Of a stretch of 64,000 bases of DNA, positions 1 through 8,485 are shown piece by piece (the stretch's first letter is position 1; every line of letters starts with the position of its first letter). A program made the translations under genes and the position numbers. The DNA is from JADJLQ01 sp038251405 (GTDB lineage: Bacteria > Bacteroidota > Bacteroidia > Chitinophagales > Saprospiraceae), in contig JBBSBH010000004.1 in NCBI GenBank assembly GCA_038251405.1, positions 1 to 64,000 on the forward strand, in the 5' to 3' direction. Under the pieces are notes generated by a model that was not told the DNA's origin, ran no database searches, and saw only the letters and a program-made list of their open reading frames with translations.

Positions 1-75
1 CTTTACTGTTCTACTAAAATTTCGTGAACGACGCTCTATCGTACTTAACCTAAATCCTTCTGTAATTTTTTTCAT
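1..75 (-). CDS. Possible gene start cut by the left edge
   Basis: On the minus strand an ATG at 73-75 opens a frame that stays open for 25 codons to the window edge. The visible N-terminus begins MKKITEGFRL and is rich in Arg, Ser and Thr, with no signal peptide or membrane segment. It lies 113 nt after the stop codon of the giant adhesin gene on the same strand. The family is not recognisable from so few residues, and the frame could be open by chance. Confidence 0.3.
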   Translation of the reverse strand, partial: MKKITEGFRLSTIERRSRNFSRTVK

Positions 76-137
76 TTTCCTGTTTTTAAAGTTTATTTTT
101 AAACCTCTAAAAACGGTCAACTTATTTCAGGCCGTGA

Positions 138-185
138 CATTCGCAATTCGCAATTCGAAAATTGTAATTCGTAAATCGTAAATTG
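138..185. repeat. Degenerate short tandem repeat (CAATTCG-like units)
   Basis: The gap after the adhesin gene holds five or six imperfect copies of a 7-9 nt unit resembling CAATTCG or TAATTCG, in direct orientation. It contains no open frame and is best read as simple intergenic repeat DNA. Confidence 0.55.
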
Positions 186-188
186 CTT

Positions 189-3100
189 CTATCTCACCAA
201 AGTCACATCTCCTTTATACACTAATCTCACTCCATCAGAAAATTCTATATCGATAGCATAGACATATACATCAGGCTTAGCGTCAATGCCTCTGAATCTT
301 CCATTCCAAATGACTACCCCACCAGGATCTGGACCCAAATCTCTAACTTCAGCTACTACATCTCCCCATCTGTTAAAAATTCTTCCATAATGTATCCGAG
401 TGATGCCCGTACCGGTAAATAATCTAAAATCCTGGTTAATGCCCAATTGGTCAGGCTTGAATGCATTGGGTATATAGACAGCACGGCGGGTATCTACTAC
501 TATTTCAATCTCATCGATCGCTTTACAGCCATTTTGATCAACTGCACTGACTTTAAATGTTTCATTGCGTACCGGTCCTAAGCTCACCACAGAACAGTCA
601 GGATTGAGACATATTACATTATTTCCTTGCCAGGTCACTTTGCCTAAAGGATTATTACTTAGGGTGGAAATACGAATAGAGTCCCCTAAATGTATCTTCT
701 GATCCGGACCTACATCAATAGCAAATCGGGTAGGGTCTACCACATTAATAGAAGTATCAATGGCACAGCCTTTTCTATCAAAAATAGTGAGCTGATACTT
801 GCCGGCTTTTAATGGTGCTGTATTTGCAATAGGGATGCTGGTACCGTTATTTATTGCAAAAGAATAACTTGCCCCATTGCCACCACTCACTGCATTGATA
901 AATATGGAGGCTGTATCTCCTGCACATAACGGAGTAAATAATGTATTGAGATCTACCAAAATACCAGGTGGAGCATTCATTATTATATTTGAAAGTGTAT
1001 CACTACACCCTCTGAGGTCTGTTACCACTACGGAGTAAGTTCCGGGAGATATATTTCTCAAAAAATTGGTGTCGGATTGATTTGGAGTCCATTTGTACAT
1101 AAGGCCACCTGAATTGCCTCCTGTTACTTTTACTCCTATCTGCCCATCATTACTTAGTGGGCAAGTAATAGCTCTTGTCTTTATGGAATCCAGCGTAACT
1201 AACAAGGCTGTAGGTACAGTAAGTGTAATACTGTCAGTAAATCGACAGTTATTAAGATCCGTGATATTTAAAGTATACCTACCAGCCAACAGACCTGTAC
1301 GTGTACTATTGGTATCATTATCATTCCACAAATATTTATAAGGTGAGGTACCTCCGGTAGCAGTATAATTAATGCTTCCATTGGCCTGTCCAAAACAAGC
1401 TATATCCTTAAATGAGGTCCTGTCTACATCACGCATTATTTCTGTTGGCGAGGTAATAGTAAAATCCAATTTGGTACTGCATCCATTACCATCAAATACG
1501 GTCACTTGTTGTTTACCAGCACAAAGACTATCAGCAGTAGCGATCAATATGCCATCATTCAACTCACCAGATTGCCATCGTACCTGGAATCTGTTTTGAG
1601 GATCTGTACCTCCTGATAAAAGTAATTTAGCTTGTCCTGAGCAATCGCCATCTCCGGCGCATTTTACTCCTCTAAAAGCAATGGTATCAAATATGGCTAC
1701 AATTTTCGGGGGCTCCAGCAACTCCGTATTCACTACAAAAGAAGGACATTGATTGGCATCCGTAATAGTAACCGTATATTTTCCTGATAATAGTTTGGAG
1801 AATTGGCCAAAATCCTGAGTAGCACCATTATTTAACAAATAAGTATAAGGACCCGTGCCACCGGTAGCCGTCAATCGTATCGTGCCTTGGGCCAAACCCG
1901 GACATGGGTTATTAATCAATGTGGAGTCGGTAAGTGAGATACGTGCAGGTTGGGAAAGAATTACTGTATCAGCGCCTTTACATCCGGTGATATCGGTCAC
2001 TTCCACAAAGGTGGGCACATTTGCGAACACATTTTTTGCAGTGATAGTAGTGTCACCTGTGCTCCATTTATAACTTTCAATAGTATAACCGGGACCAGGA
2101 ATAGCAGTCGCTGTCCCACTTTGGCCAAAACATTTAATTGCAGTGGTATCTATAGAAACCGGTATTACTACTTTGGTAAAATTGAAATTAAGCAGGTTGC
2201 CATTAAAATTGGTAGCACATCCATTTTTATCTGTGATGGTTACGCTATAATTTCCCTGTACTAATCCAGTGCGCAAACTGGTATCCGTAGGAATGTCAGC
2301 CCATTTATATTGATACGGACCTGTGCCTCCTTTCATTTGAATAGCGATACTCCCATCAGCACCAGGACGGCAAGATTCTGGTTTAATGGTGACCTTAGCG
2401 GTATCCAATATCTGTGGTTCAGTTACTTGCAATGTGTCTAAAAAAATACAGCTATTCTGATCCTTAATGCTGGCAAAATAAGTACCACTTTGAAGGCCAT
2501 CATACCTAATATCAGGCCTTATCGCAAATAATGAATCTTTACCTTGAGGATTGGTAATCTTCACTATTTCGCCAACTATAGCTGATCCATCTGTAAATTT
2601 TCGATTACTCAATGTGATTCGACCATTGGGCTCATTGAAACATTGCAGGGGTTCTATCAGCTTAGTTGCGGTAATATTTTTTTGAACAGAAATATTGGCA
2701 TAAGCGGTATCACTGCATCCTTTAGCATCAGTTACTATTAAGCCTACTCTGCCTTCAGCTAAATTGGTAAAAGCATTTCCTATCATAGTACCGGTACCAA
2801 TCCATTTGAAAGTATAAGGCCTTATTCCCAGGATGGCACCAAAGTCAGGAGATGTTCTTCCATCTGATACCCCTGAACACAAAGGCATTCTATCAATTAA
2901 AATGGCAGATTTTGGCTTTTCGGAGATCAGTATCACACTATCCGTCGCCATACATCCCTGTGCGTCTGTAACGGTCACAAAATACTTTCCCGCTTTCAAG
3001 GATTGAATTGTAGAGCTGATGCTTCCTGTGCTCCAAGTATATCTATATCCTGGACCAGTACCTCCGGAGGGTATCACGGTAATTTTACCGTCTCCACCCC

Positions 3101-4763
3101 TGCAACTTTCAGGAAGTAAATTACTGAGATCGAGACTTAAATTATTAAGTGCAGCATTATATTTAAAGGTGTCCCTTAAAATGGTCCCACTGGCATCTTT
3201 TGTCAATAAAATATAATCTCCACCCGTTTTATTACTAAAAATTGGGAATGGTTGAGATTGATTAGTGATTACAGAATCTATATTCGAAGGATCAGTTAGT
3301 AATGAATAATAGATTCTATAAGGGCTTACTCCATTAAAAATTTGGCCATATAATGTTTGCCCGCATTGAGAGTAGAAAACATCTACGTTAGAACCAGGAT
3401 TTATATTGAATGTACAATCTAAATTGCTAAGGCTAGAGACGGGCAATGAATTTCCATCAATATTGGAAAATTCAAGTTTAGGATAATTTGTACCCGGGTC
3501 AGGTACTATATTTACTTTAGTTGGTCCCGGAGGTCCTTTAATTGTAAAACAAAACTCTATTAAGACTTCTTCATTTGTAAAGTCGTGAGGCATCAAATTG
3601 AAATCTATCCAAAAAAACTTTATAAAGCCTTGATCTATAGCATTGGTAATCACTATTTGATCTACTGTTTGTTCCAATTTAGGATTTACATTTTTTGCAC
3701 CAGAAAAAGTCATTGCCTGTGGATTAAATGAAAAAGTAAATTGGGCAGCTGTCAAGTCAGATACTTTTCCAATTCTTATAGGAATACAAACTTCCTGACC
3801 TATATTTCCATCAGCACAACCTACTTTAATGTCTACCGGATCCTGGGCAATAGTAACAAAACTGGATATGCTGCAACCATTTGCATCGCTGATAGTAATA
3901 ATATATTTCCCGGGTTTCGGTACTGAAAAATTCATAGCCATACCATTCTTCGCAGGTCCATTTGTCAGTCGACCAATGGCATTTGGGTCGCGATCGTTCA
4001 CCATACTTACCACCGTATAATTTGCACTGGTATCAAACTCAGGTATTCCTCCTGTAGCAGTAAATGTTCCTGTATAATTTCCTACGCCATTATTAGTACC
4101 AGTGATGCCAGATAGTTTTAAAGCATTTAAATAGACAACTGAAAATGCAGAATCGATATTTAGATCTATGCAGGCCCCTGGTACACCATTTGTATTTTCA
4201 AAATCAGTTTGATTTCCATTAGGCGAAAAATTATCTACTGTCACCGGGGCGAACCAAAATTGTCTGGGTTTCCCATTACTAAATGCAATCTGTTGGTATC
4301 CATCATTATAAAACTTGATATTGCCATCATTGAAAGATCCCTTTGCAATCCATAAACCACCTTTTTGAGCTAATGGAGTTCCATTATTATTAATTGGACT
4401 GGTCTTATTTATACAGGGATCAGTTAAAAGCTCTCCTAATGTTTTAGCCTCTTTTGTTGGTTTACAGTCAAAATACACATAGCCTATACCAGGTTTTGTA
4501 GCTGGTACTGGATCCATAAATGTAAAATTGCCTTTATGAGTCAAAGTCAAAGTATCACCTGGACACAAATATTTCACATTTCGGGTACTTGCCAGACCAC
4601 CACCTTGCAAAGTAAAGGTGCCAGCTTCTGATCCAGCACATCCCTGCCGCAATCCACCCTTTAAACTTCCTTTATATTTTACGGCCTCTGGTCTTTGCGC
4701 CAGGAGAGAAGATGAAACCAATAAAAATAGAGCGGCTAAGAATGATAATTGTCGGTTATTCAT
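189..4763 (-). CDS. Giant secreted SprB-repeat protein with type B T9SS sorting domain
   Basis: Secreted surface protein of 1524 residues, probably an adhesin. Residues 1-22 are a signal peptide ending LLAQ. Residues about 309-410 resemble a cohesin domain. Residues about 557-1335 hold ten SprB-type repeats, each opening with a Cys (for example SCRGGDG, ACFGQANG), carrying a GGTGPY-like turn and closing with TDxxGC, so each repeat probably has its own disulfide. The last ~95 residues (from about VYIPNAF, with RIFNRWGD) match the gliding motility-associated C-terminal domain (TIGR04131), the type B signal for type IX secretion. SprB-like proteins act in gliding or attachment; the ligand here is unknown. 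The gene stands alone behind its own promoter at 4811-4842. Confidence 0.9.
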   Translation of the reverse strand: MNNRQLSFLAALFLLVSSSLLAQRPEAVKYKGSLKGGLRQGCAGSEAGTFTLQGGGLASTRNVKYLCPGDTLTLTHKGNFTFMDPVPATKPGIGYVYFDCKPTKEAKTLGELLTDPCINKTSPINNNGTPLAQKGGLWIAKGSFNDGNIKFYNDGYQQIAFSNGKPRQFWFAPVTVDNFSPNGNQTDFENTNGVPGACIDLNIDSAFSVVYLNALKLSGITGTNNGVGNYTGTFTATGGIPEFDTSANYTVVSMVNDRDPNAIGRLTNGPAKNGMAMNFSVPKPGKYIITISDANGCSISSFVTIAQDPVDIKVGCADGNIGQEVCIPIRIGKVSDLTAAQFTFSFNPQAMTFSGAKNVNPKLEQTVDQIVITNAIDQGFIKFFWIDFNLMPHDFTNEEVLIEFCFTIKGPPGPTKVNIVPDPGTNYPKLEFSNIDGNSLPVSSLSNLDCTFNINPGSNVDVFYSQCGQTLYGQIFNGVSPYRIYYSLLTDPSNIDSVITNQSQPFPIFSNKTGGDYILLTKDASGTILRDTFKYNAALNNLSLDLSNLLPESCRGGDGKITVIPSGGTGPGYRYTWSTGSISSTIQSLKAGKYFVTVTDAQGCMATDSVILISEKPKSAILIDRMPLCSGVSDGRTSPDFGAILGIRPYTFKWIGTGTMIGNAFTNLAEGRVGLIVTDAKGCSDTAYANISVQKNITATKLIEPLQCFNEPNGRITLSNRKFTDGSAIVGEIVKITNPQGKDSLFAIRPDIRYDGLQSGTYFASIKDQNSCIFLDTLQVTEPQILDTAKVTIKPESCRPGADGSIAIQMKGGTGPYQYKWADIPTDTSLRTGLVQGNYSVTITDKNGCATNFNGNLLNFNFTKVVIPVSIDTTAIKCFGQSGTATAIPGPGYTIESYKWSTGDTTITAKNVFANVPTFVEVTDITGCKGADTVILSQPARISLTDSTLINNPCPGLAQGTIRLTATGGTGPYTYLLNNGATQDFGQFSKLLSGKYTVTITDANQCPSFVVNTELLEPPKIVAIFDTIAFRGVKCAGDGDCSGQAKLLLSGGTDPQNRFQVRWQSGELNDGILIATADSLCAGKQQVTVFDGNGCSTKLDFTITSPTEIMRDVDRTSFKDIACFGQANGSINYTATGGTSPYKYLWNDNDTNSTRTGLLAGRYTLNITDLNNCRFTDSITLTVPTALLVTLDSIKTRAITCPLSNDGQIGVKVTGGNSGGLMYKWTPNQSDTNFLRNISPGTYSVVVTDLRGCSDTLSNIIMNAPPGILVDLNTLFTPLCAGDTASIFINAVSGGNGASYSFAINNGTSIPIANTAPLKAGKYQLTIFDRKGCAIDTSINVVDPTRFAIDVGPDQKIHLGDSIRISTLSNNPLGKVTWQGNNVICLNPDCSVVSLGPVRNETFKVSAVDQNGCKAIDEIEIVVDTRRAVYIPNAFKPDQLGINQDFRLFTGTGITRIHYGRIFNRWGDVVAEVRDLGPDPGGVVIWNGRFRGIDAKPDVYVYAIDIEFSDGVRLVYKGDVTLVR

Positions 4764-4810
4764 TGAATTATAAGCTGATACAGATCCGGATTATGAGTAA
4801 TACGAAACCG

Positions 4811-4842
4811 CAAAGGTATGTAAGTACTCTCACCTGATCCAA
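4811..4842 (-). promoter_or_regulatory. Promoter of the SprB-repeat gene
   Basis: The minus strand has TACCTTTG (4811-4818), an exact Bacteroidota -7 element TAnnTTTG, with a -33 TTG at 4840-4842, 21 nt upstream. The predicted leader to the ATG is about 43 nt, long by the standard of this window. Confidence 0.65.
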
Positions 4843-4937
4843 TTTTAACACAAGTATTGTTTAAACGGGAGGTACCCAATGATTAGTATTGCTTATTGAA
4901 ATTTAATATTCCGATATTTCCGTTGAATGTATAGCTC

Positions 4938-5816
4938 TTATTTTAGCTCAGAAGCATGTTTTATGATTCCGTTAACTCCTTTACTATTAAGTACTTGCGC
5001 AAATGTGGCAGCTTCTTCGCGGGTAGAGAATTTTCCAATGGTAACCCGATATATTACCACATTAGTCTCCACGTTCTTTTTATTGAATACTTGAACGGTT
5101 TGATCGAAAGCGGTTTTAAGTTTTTCCACTTCCGTAGTAGCGTTTACTGGGTCAGAGTATACTCCCGTTTGAATCCGATATTCATTTCCATCAGAAATGT
5201 CTTTCGAGACTTTTCTATCTGGTTTTGTCGCAGGTACCACGATTGGCTTTTTCACTACATCACTGGGCTTAGCAAGCCCTGGCTCCCTTTTTACTGAAAC
5301 GAATACTGGCTTTGCTTCTATTGATTGGTCGGTTTTAACAGGCGTAGCGGGAGCCAGTGTATTTTCTCTTGCCAACATTTCTGTTTCGGCATTGGTGGGG
5401 GTGCCTCTATGGCTTTCGAGCACACGCTGTAAATCGCGCGCATTCATACTTTTTTCATATTTACCCAATAACATGCCATCAGCATTTAATACTACTATAG
5501 TGGGCAAATACTGCACTTTATATTTTTGTTTCCATACGAAACCATTCAGATTTTCAACATCTAGTTTTACAGGCACATAATTATCTGATACATAACCTGA
5601 AAGTGAAGGATTGGTAAAAGTATTTTCATCCATCCATTTACAAGGTTCACACCACTTGGCATAAAACTCAATAAAATAGAGTTTGTTTTCCTTTTTCGCT
5701 TTAGATCTTGCTGCATCTACCGTGCCATTGAAAAAAAAATCTTGTTCATCAGCCTGTAAATGGGAGATCATCAGGAAGCTGAAAGCAATCATGCCGCACC
5801 ATTTTATAAGTTTCAT
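4938..5816 (-). CDS. Periplasmic thioredoxin-SPOR fusion protein
   Basis: The protein has 292 residues. An N-terminal signal peptide (about 1-22, ending LQAD) is followed by a thioredoxin-like domain (about 25-135) with the redox motif WCEPC (Cys56 and Cys59) and the cis-Pro region YLPTIVV. A Pro/Lys/Val-rich linker (about 140-205) leads to a C-terminal SPOR domain (about 210-290, YRIQTGVYSD... VYRVTIGKFSTREEA). SPOR domains bind glycan strands of peptidoglycan lacking stem peptides, so the likely role is thiol-disulfide exchange at sites of cell-wall remodelling or division (inference). It is monocistronic, with no exact TAnnTTTG element before the ATG. The architecture is unusual: most periplasmic thioredoxins of this phylum lack a SPOR domain. 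Confidence 0.82.
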   Translation of the reverse strand: MKLIKWCGMIAFSFLMISHLQADEQDFFFNGTVDAARSKAKKENKLYFIEFYAKWCEPCKWMDENTFTNPSLSGYVSDNYVPVKLDVENLNGFVWKQKYKVQYLPTIVVLNADGMLLGKYEKSMNARDLQRVLESHRGTPTNAETEMLARENTLAPATPVKTDQSIEAKPVFVSVKREPGLAKPSDVVKKPIVVPATKPDRKVSKDISDGNEYRIQTGVYSDPVNATTEVEKLKTAFDQTVQVFNKKNVETNVVIYRVTIGKFSTREEAATFAQVLNSKGVNGIIKHASELK

Positions 5817-5984
5817 ATTGTAATTCTTTTAGATTTAAAAAATAATTTTGAAGAAATTACTCCTCTTAAACAGTATACAACAATTAGTGTACCAATTTTA
5901 GTTAGATTTTTTTTAATACAACTATATATAGTTAATTCTCAGTATTTTATACGTTAAATAAATACTTTATGTGAAAATTTGTAA

Positions 5985-6016
5985 TTGCGCATAATGCGAA
6001 TTGTTTCATACTTTTG
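5985..6016 (+). promoter_or_regulatory. fabH promoter, leaderless layout
   Basis: TTG (5985-5987), 21 nt, then TACTTTTG (6009-6016), an exact TAnnTTTG. Only 5 nt separate the G from the ATG at 6022, so transcription should begin at or next to the start codon. The TTG at 6001, which would add seven residues, precedes the expected transcription start and is rejected. Confidence 0.72.
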
Positions 6017-6021
6017 TTCTT

Positions 6022-7026
6022 ATGAGTGATATTAAAGTAGCCATTACCGGCGTTGAAGGGTACGTACCGGAACACAAACTCACCAATAAAGACCTTGAAA
6101 GTATAGTAGATACCAATGATGCCTGGATAATGGAGCGCGTGGGTATCAAAGAAAGAAGGATACTTAAAGATCCAAATAAGGCAAGTGTATTCATGGGTGC
6201 TGAAGCTGTAAAAGGGCTTTTGGAGAAAACCAATACACACCCGGATGAAATAGAACTAATTATTTGTGCTACCGTGACCAGTGACTATCACGTGCCGGAC
6301 AATGCTAATCAGATCGCAAAAGAAGCCGGTATGAAAAAAGCTTATGGCTTTGACCTCAATGCAGCATGTTCTGGATTTTTATTTGCCCTGTCTACCGGTG
6401 CTCAATTTATAAAGTCTGGCATGCACCGCAAAGTAATTGTTGTAGGTAGTGATAAAATGTCTACCATAGTGGATTATACCGATCGGTCTACCTGTATACT
6501 ATTTGGAGATGGAGCAGGAGCAGTATTATTAGAGCCCTCCATCAATGGATATGGAATAGAAGAAATCAAACTATATGGTGATGCAAGTGGAAAAGATATG
6601 CTCCGTATTAAATCAGGTGGGGCTTTGAGGCCACCATCTGCTGAAACAATTGCAAATAAAGAACATTTCGTTTGGCAAGATGGCAAAGTGGTTTTCAAAG
6701 CCGCTGTGAAAGGAATGGCCGAAGCAGTGAAAGAAGTAATAAACCGCGCTGGTCATCAATCTGCAGATATCGATTGGGTAGTTCCGCACCAGGCCAATCA
6801 ACGCATTTTAAAAGCAGTGGCTGATATGTTGAATTTCCCTATAGATAAAGTCATGATCAATATTGACCATTTTGGAAATACCACTGCCGCTACAATCCCT
6901 CTTTGTCTATGGGAATATGAATCAAAGCTCAAAGAAGGCGATAAACTAGTCCTCACCGCTTTTGGTGGAGGTTATACCTGGGGGGCTATATTATTGACCT
7001 GGGCATATGATGGCATGAAGAAGTAA
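6022..7026 (+). CDS. fabH: 3-oxoacyl-ACP synthase III (KAS III)
   Basis: Starts fatty acid synthesis by condensing an acyl-CoA primer (often branched in this phylum) with malonyl-ACP in the cytoplasm. The 334-residue protein has the thiolase fold signatures of KAS III and the full Cys-His-Asn triad: Cys116 in NAACSGF, His256 in PHQANQRI and Asn286 in FGNTTAAT. The length is usual for FabH. The start chosen is the ATG at 6022, directly behind a TAnnTTTG element. The gene is alone on the plus strand and converges on the anti-sigma gene with a 50-nt gap. Confidence 0.95.
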   Translation: MSDIKVAITGVEGYVPEHKLTNKDLESIVDTNDAWIMERVGIKERRILKDPNKASVFMGAEAVKGLLEKTNTHPDEIELIICATVTSDYHVPDNANQIAKEAGMKKAYGFDLNAACSGFLFALSTGAQFIKSGMHRKVIVVGSDKMSTIVDYTDRSTCILFGDGAGAVLLEPSINGYGIEEIKLYGDASGKDMLRIKSGGALRPPSAETIANKEHFVWQDGKVVFKAAVKGMAEAVKEVINRAGHQSADIDWVVPHQANQRILKAVADMLNFPIDKVMINIDHFGNTTAATIPLCLWEYESKLKEGDKLVLTAFGGGYTWGAILLTWAYDGMKK

Positions 7027-7076
7027 TCCAAAAATAGGATTATATTAAATATGTAAAATATTGAAAATCAATATAG

Positions 7077-7862
7077 TTAAAGGCTAGCTACCACATACAT
7101 CTGCTCCAGCGTAGGGCTCGGCTTACCCCCTTCATCTTCCAGGGTAAGTGCAAATGCCTGAGCATGATCTACATACTCTTTTTCTATAATCCTTATTACA
7201 CCAATATCATTATTACTCACCACTCCCATATCCACTGGCTTGCCATCTTTGATCACCCATAACTGGAATTGTTTTCCAGATGGAGGCTTTGGCAGACCTA
7301 CAAAATCGAAATAGAGCTTTTGACTGGAGCTATCTATAATCACCGATGCAAAAGAAGAAGGTGATAGTTTGGTTCCTGCTAACCTTATATATTTAGAATC
7401 AGCATCGTTTAAATGATTTATCTTTTCCAGGAGAATTTGATTTTGGTTTGAAGTTTGATCACATTCGTTTCTGATACTATCTAAGCTCAGGGTCAGCTGA
7501 TTATTTTGAGACCTCATTGTATTATTCCTGCTAAAAAAATAAGCGGCCAATCCTGCTAAGGCTAAGGCTAAAAGCCAACTCACATATCCATAGTTTCTTT
7601 GCCCTTTGGCATCTGGATCTGACTTTAACGCAGTGTGTGGTTGGTTAGCCAGGTTCTTGATTAATTGATCTTCTGTTAGTTTTGGTGTTTTTCCCGCACT
7701 TTGAGCAAATGCTTCCAGGGCATTTTCTATAGAAGCTACCTCATTTGCAATCTCAGGATACAATTTGATATTCTTTTCTACCTCTGCTATTTCAGCTGCA
7801 GAAAGACTACCGATCACATATTGCTCGAGTATACCAGATTCTATATATGCTTTTGTATCCAA
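7077..7862 (-). CDS. RskA-like membrane anti-sigma factor
   Basis: The protein has 261 residues. An N-terminal cytoplasmic segment (1-90) begins with the YIESGILEQYVIGSLS motif typical of anti-sigma factors of the RskA/RseA type. One transmembrane helix (about 92-110) follows, then a short coiled coil and a periplasmic RskA C-terminal domain (about 165-261, with GLPKPPSGKQFQLWVIKDG). Such proteins hold an ECF sigma factor at the membrane until a signal triggers proteolysis. It starts with TTG 6 nt after the stop of the sigma gene, so the two are translationally linked. It is the last gene of the DUF4331/TonB-receptor block; the signal it senses is unknown. Confidence 0.88.
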   Translation of the reverse strand: MDTKAYIESGILEQYVIGSLSAAEIAEVEKNIKLYPEIANEVASIENALEAFAQSAGKTPKLTEDQLIKNLANQPHTALKSDPDAKGQRNYGYVSWLLALALAGLAAYFFSRNNTMRSQNNQLTLSLDSIRNECDQTSNQNQILLEKINHLNDADSKYIRLAGTKLSPSSFASVIIDSSSQKLYFDFVGLPKPPSGKQFQLWVIKDGKPVDMGVVSNNDIGVIRIIEKEYVDHAQAFALTLEDEGGKPSPTLEQMYVVASL

Positions 7863-7868
7863 AAGATT

Positions 7869-8480
7869 TTATCTATGAATTAAAAAATAAATAAATACAA
7901 TTAATAAAATGCTCATATAAGCTTGCAAATCTTTCCCCAAATAATCCCGCATCTTCAAAATGCCTCTACGTACATTGGATTTTACAGTACCTAACGGCAC
8001 ATTTAATTCATCAGAACATTCCTGGTGGGTATATCCCAATAAGTACACCATTTCTACCATTCGTTTCTGATCCCCATCCAACGATTTTAATACCTTTGCT
8101 AATCCTTCATTATCTAAGTTATTCTCACTATAATTTAGCGCTTTTACTGCAGGATTTTCAATATCCACGGAATTTTGACTTCTCCTGTAGTCAACAGTGC
8201 GAATTTTATCTATCGCTGCATTTCTGGCAATTCTGGCCATCCAGGTAAATAATTTGCTTTGACCCGGGTCGTACGATTTAATACTTCGATAAAATTTTAA
8301 AAATACATCATTTAGAACTTCTTCTGCATGCTGCTCCGACTTTACGATATTGGATATAATGCCGTAAATAGATTGATTGTAATTACTATATAATATCCGG
8401 AGACCTTGCTCATTGCCAGATTGCAATAATGCTACCAGATGCGCTTCCTTTATATTTAATATGGTCGACAAGAATCCCAA
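7869..8480 (-). CDS. ECF RNA polymerase sigma factor with hydrophobic C-terminal tail
   Basis: A sigma-70 family ECF factor of about 203 residues. Region 2 carries the core-binding and -10 recognition segments (EQHAEEVLNDVFLKFY, FTWMARIARNAAIDKIR); region 4 carries the helix-turn-helix (YLLGYTHQECSDELNVPLGTVKSNVRRG). Its partner is the RskA-like anti-sigma factor 6 nt downstream. After region 4 comes an unexpected run of about 14 hydrophobic residues (about 187-201, SILLIVFIYFLI) ending at the stop, which could be a membrane anchor. The upstream TTG at 8480 sits inside a TAnnTTTG element (8478-8485), so a second TTG at 8471 (three residues shorter) may be the true start. It lies 2 nt after the TonB-receptor stop codon. 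Confidence 0.9.
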   Translation of the reverse strand: MGFLSTILNIKEAHLVALLQSGNEQGLRILYSNYNQSIYGIISNIVKSEQHAEEVLNDVFLKFYRSIKSYDPGQSKLFTWMARIARNAAIDKIRTVDYRRSQNSVDIENPAVKALNYSENNLDNEGLAKVLKSLDGDQKRMVEMVYLLGYTHQECSDELNVPLGTVKSNVRRGILKMRDYLGKDLQAYMSILLIVFIYFLIHR

Positions 8481-8485
8481 AATTA
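8478..8485 (-). promoter_or_regulatory. Putative internal promoter for the sigma/anti-sigma pair
   Basis: Minus-strand TAATTTTG overlaps the TAA stop codon of the TonB-receptor gene and matches TAnnTTTG exactly. It could uncouple the sigma and anti-sigma genes from the receptor transcript. Chance occurrence in AT-rich DNA cannot be excluded. Confidence 0.4.

Noticed and set aside
5947..6240. 97-codon minus-strand frame before and over fabH
   Set aside because: It overlaps the fabH promoter and 5' coding region and has no family resemblance; a shadow frame.
7058..7074. AT-only hairpin between fabH and the anti-sigma gene
   Set aside because: A 7-bp stem with a single G-C pair and a 3-nt loop; too weak to call a terminator.
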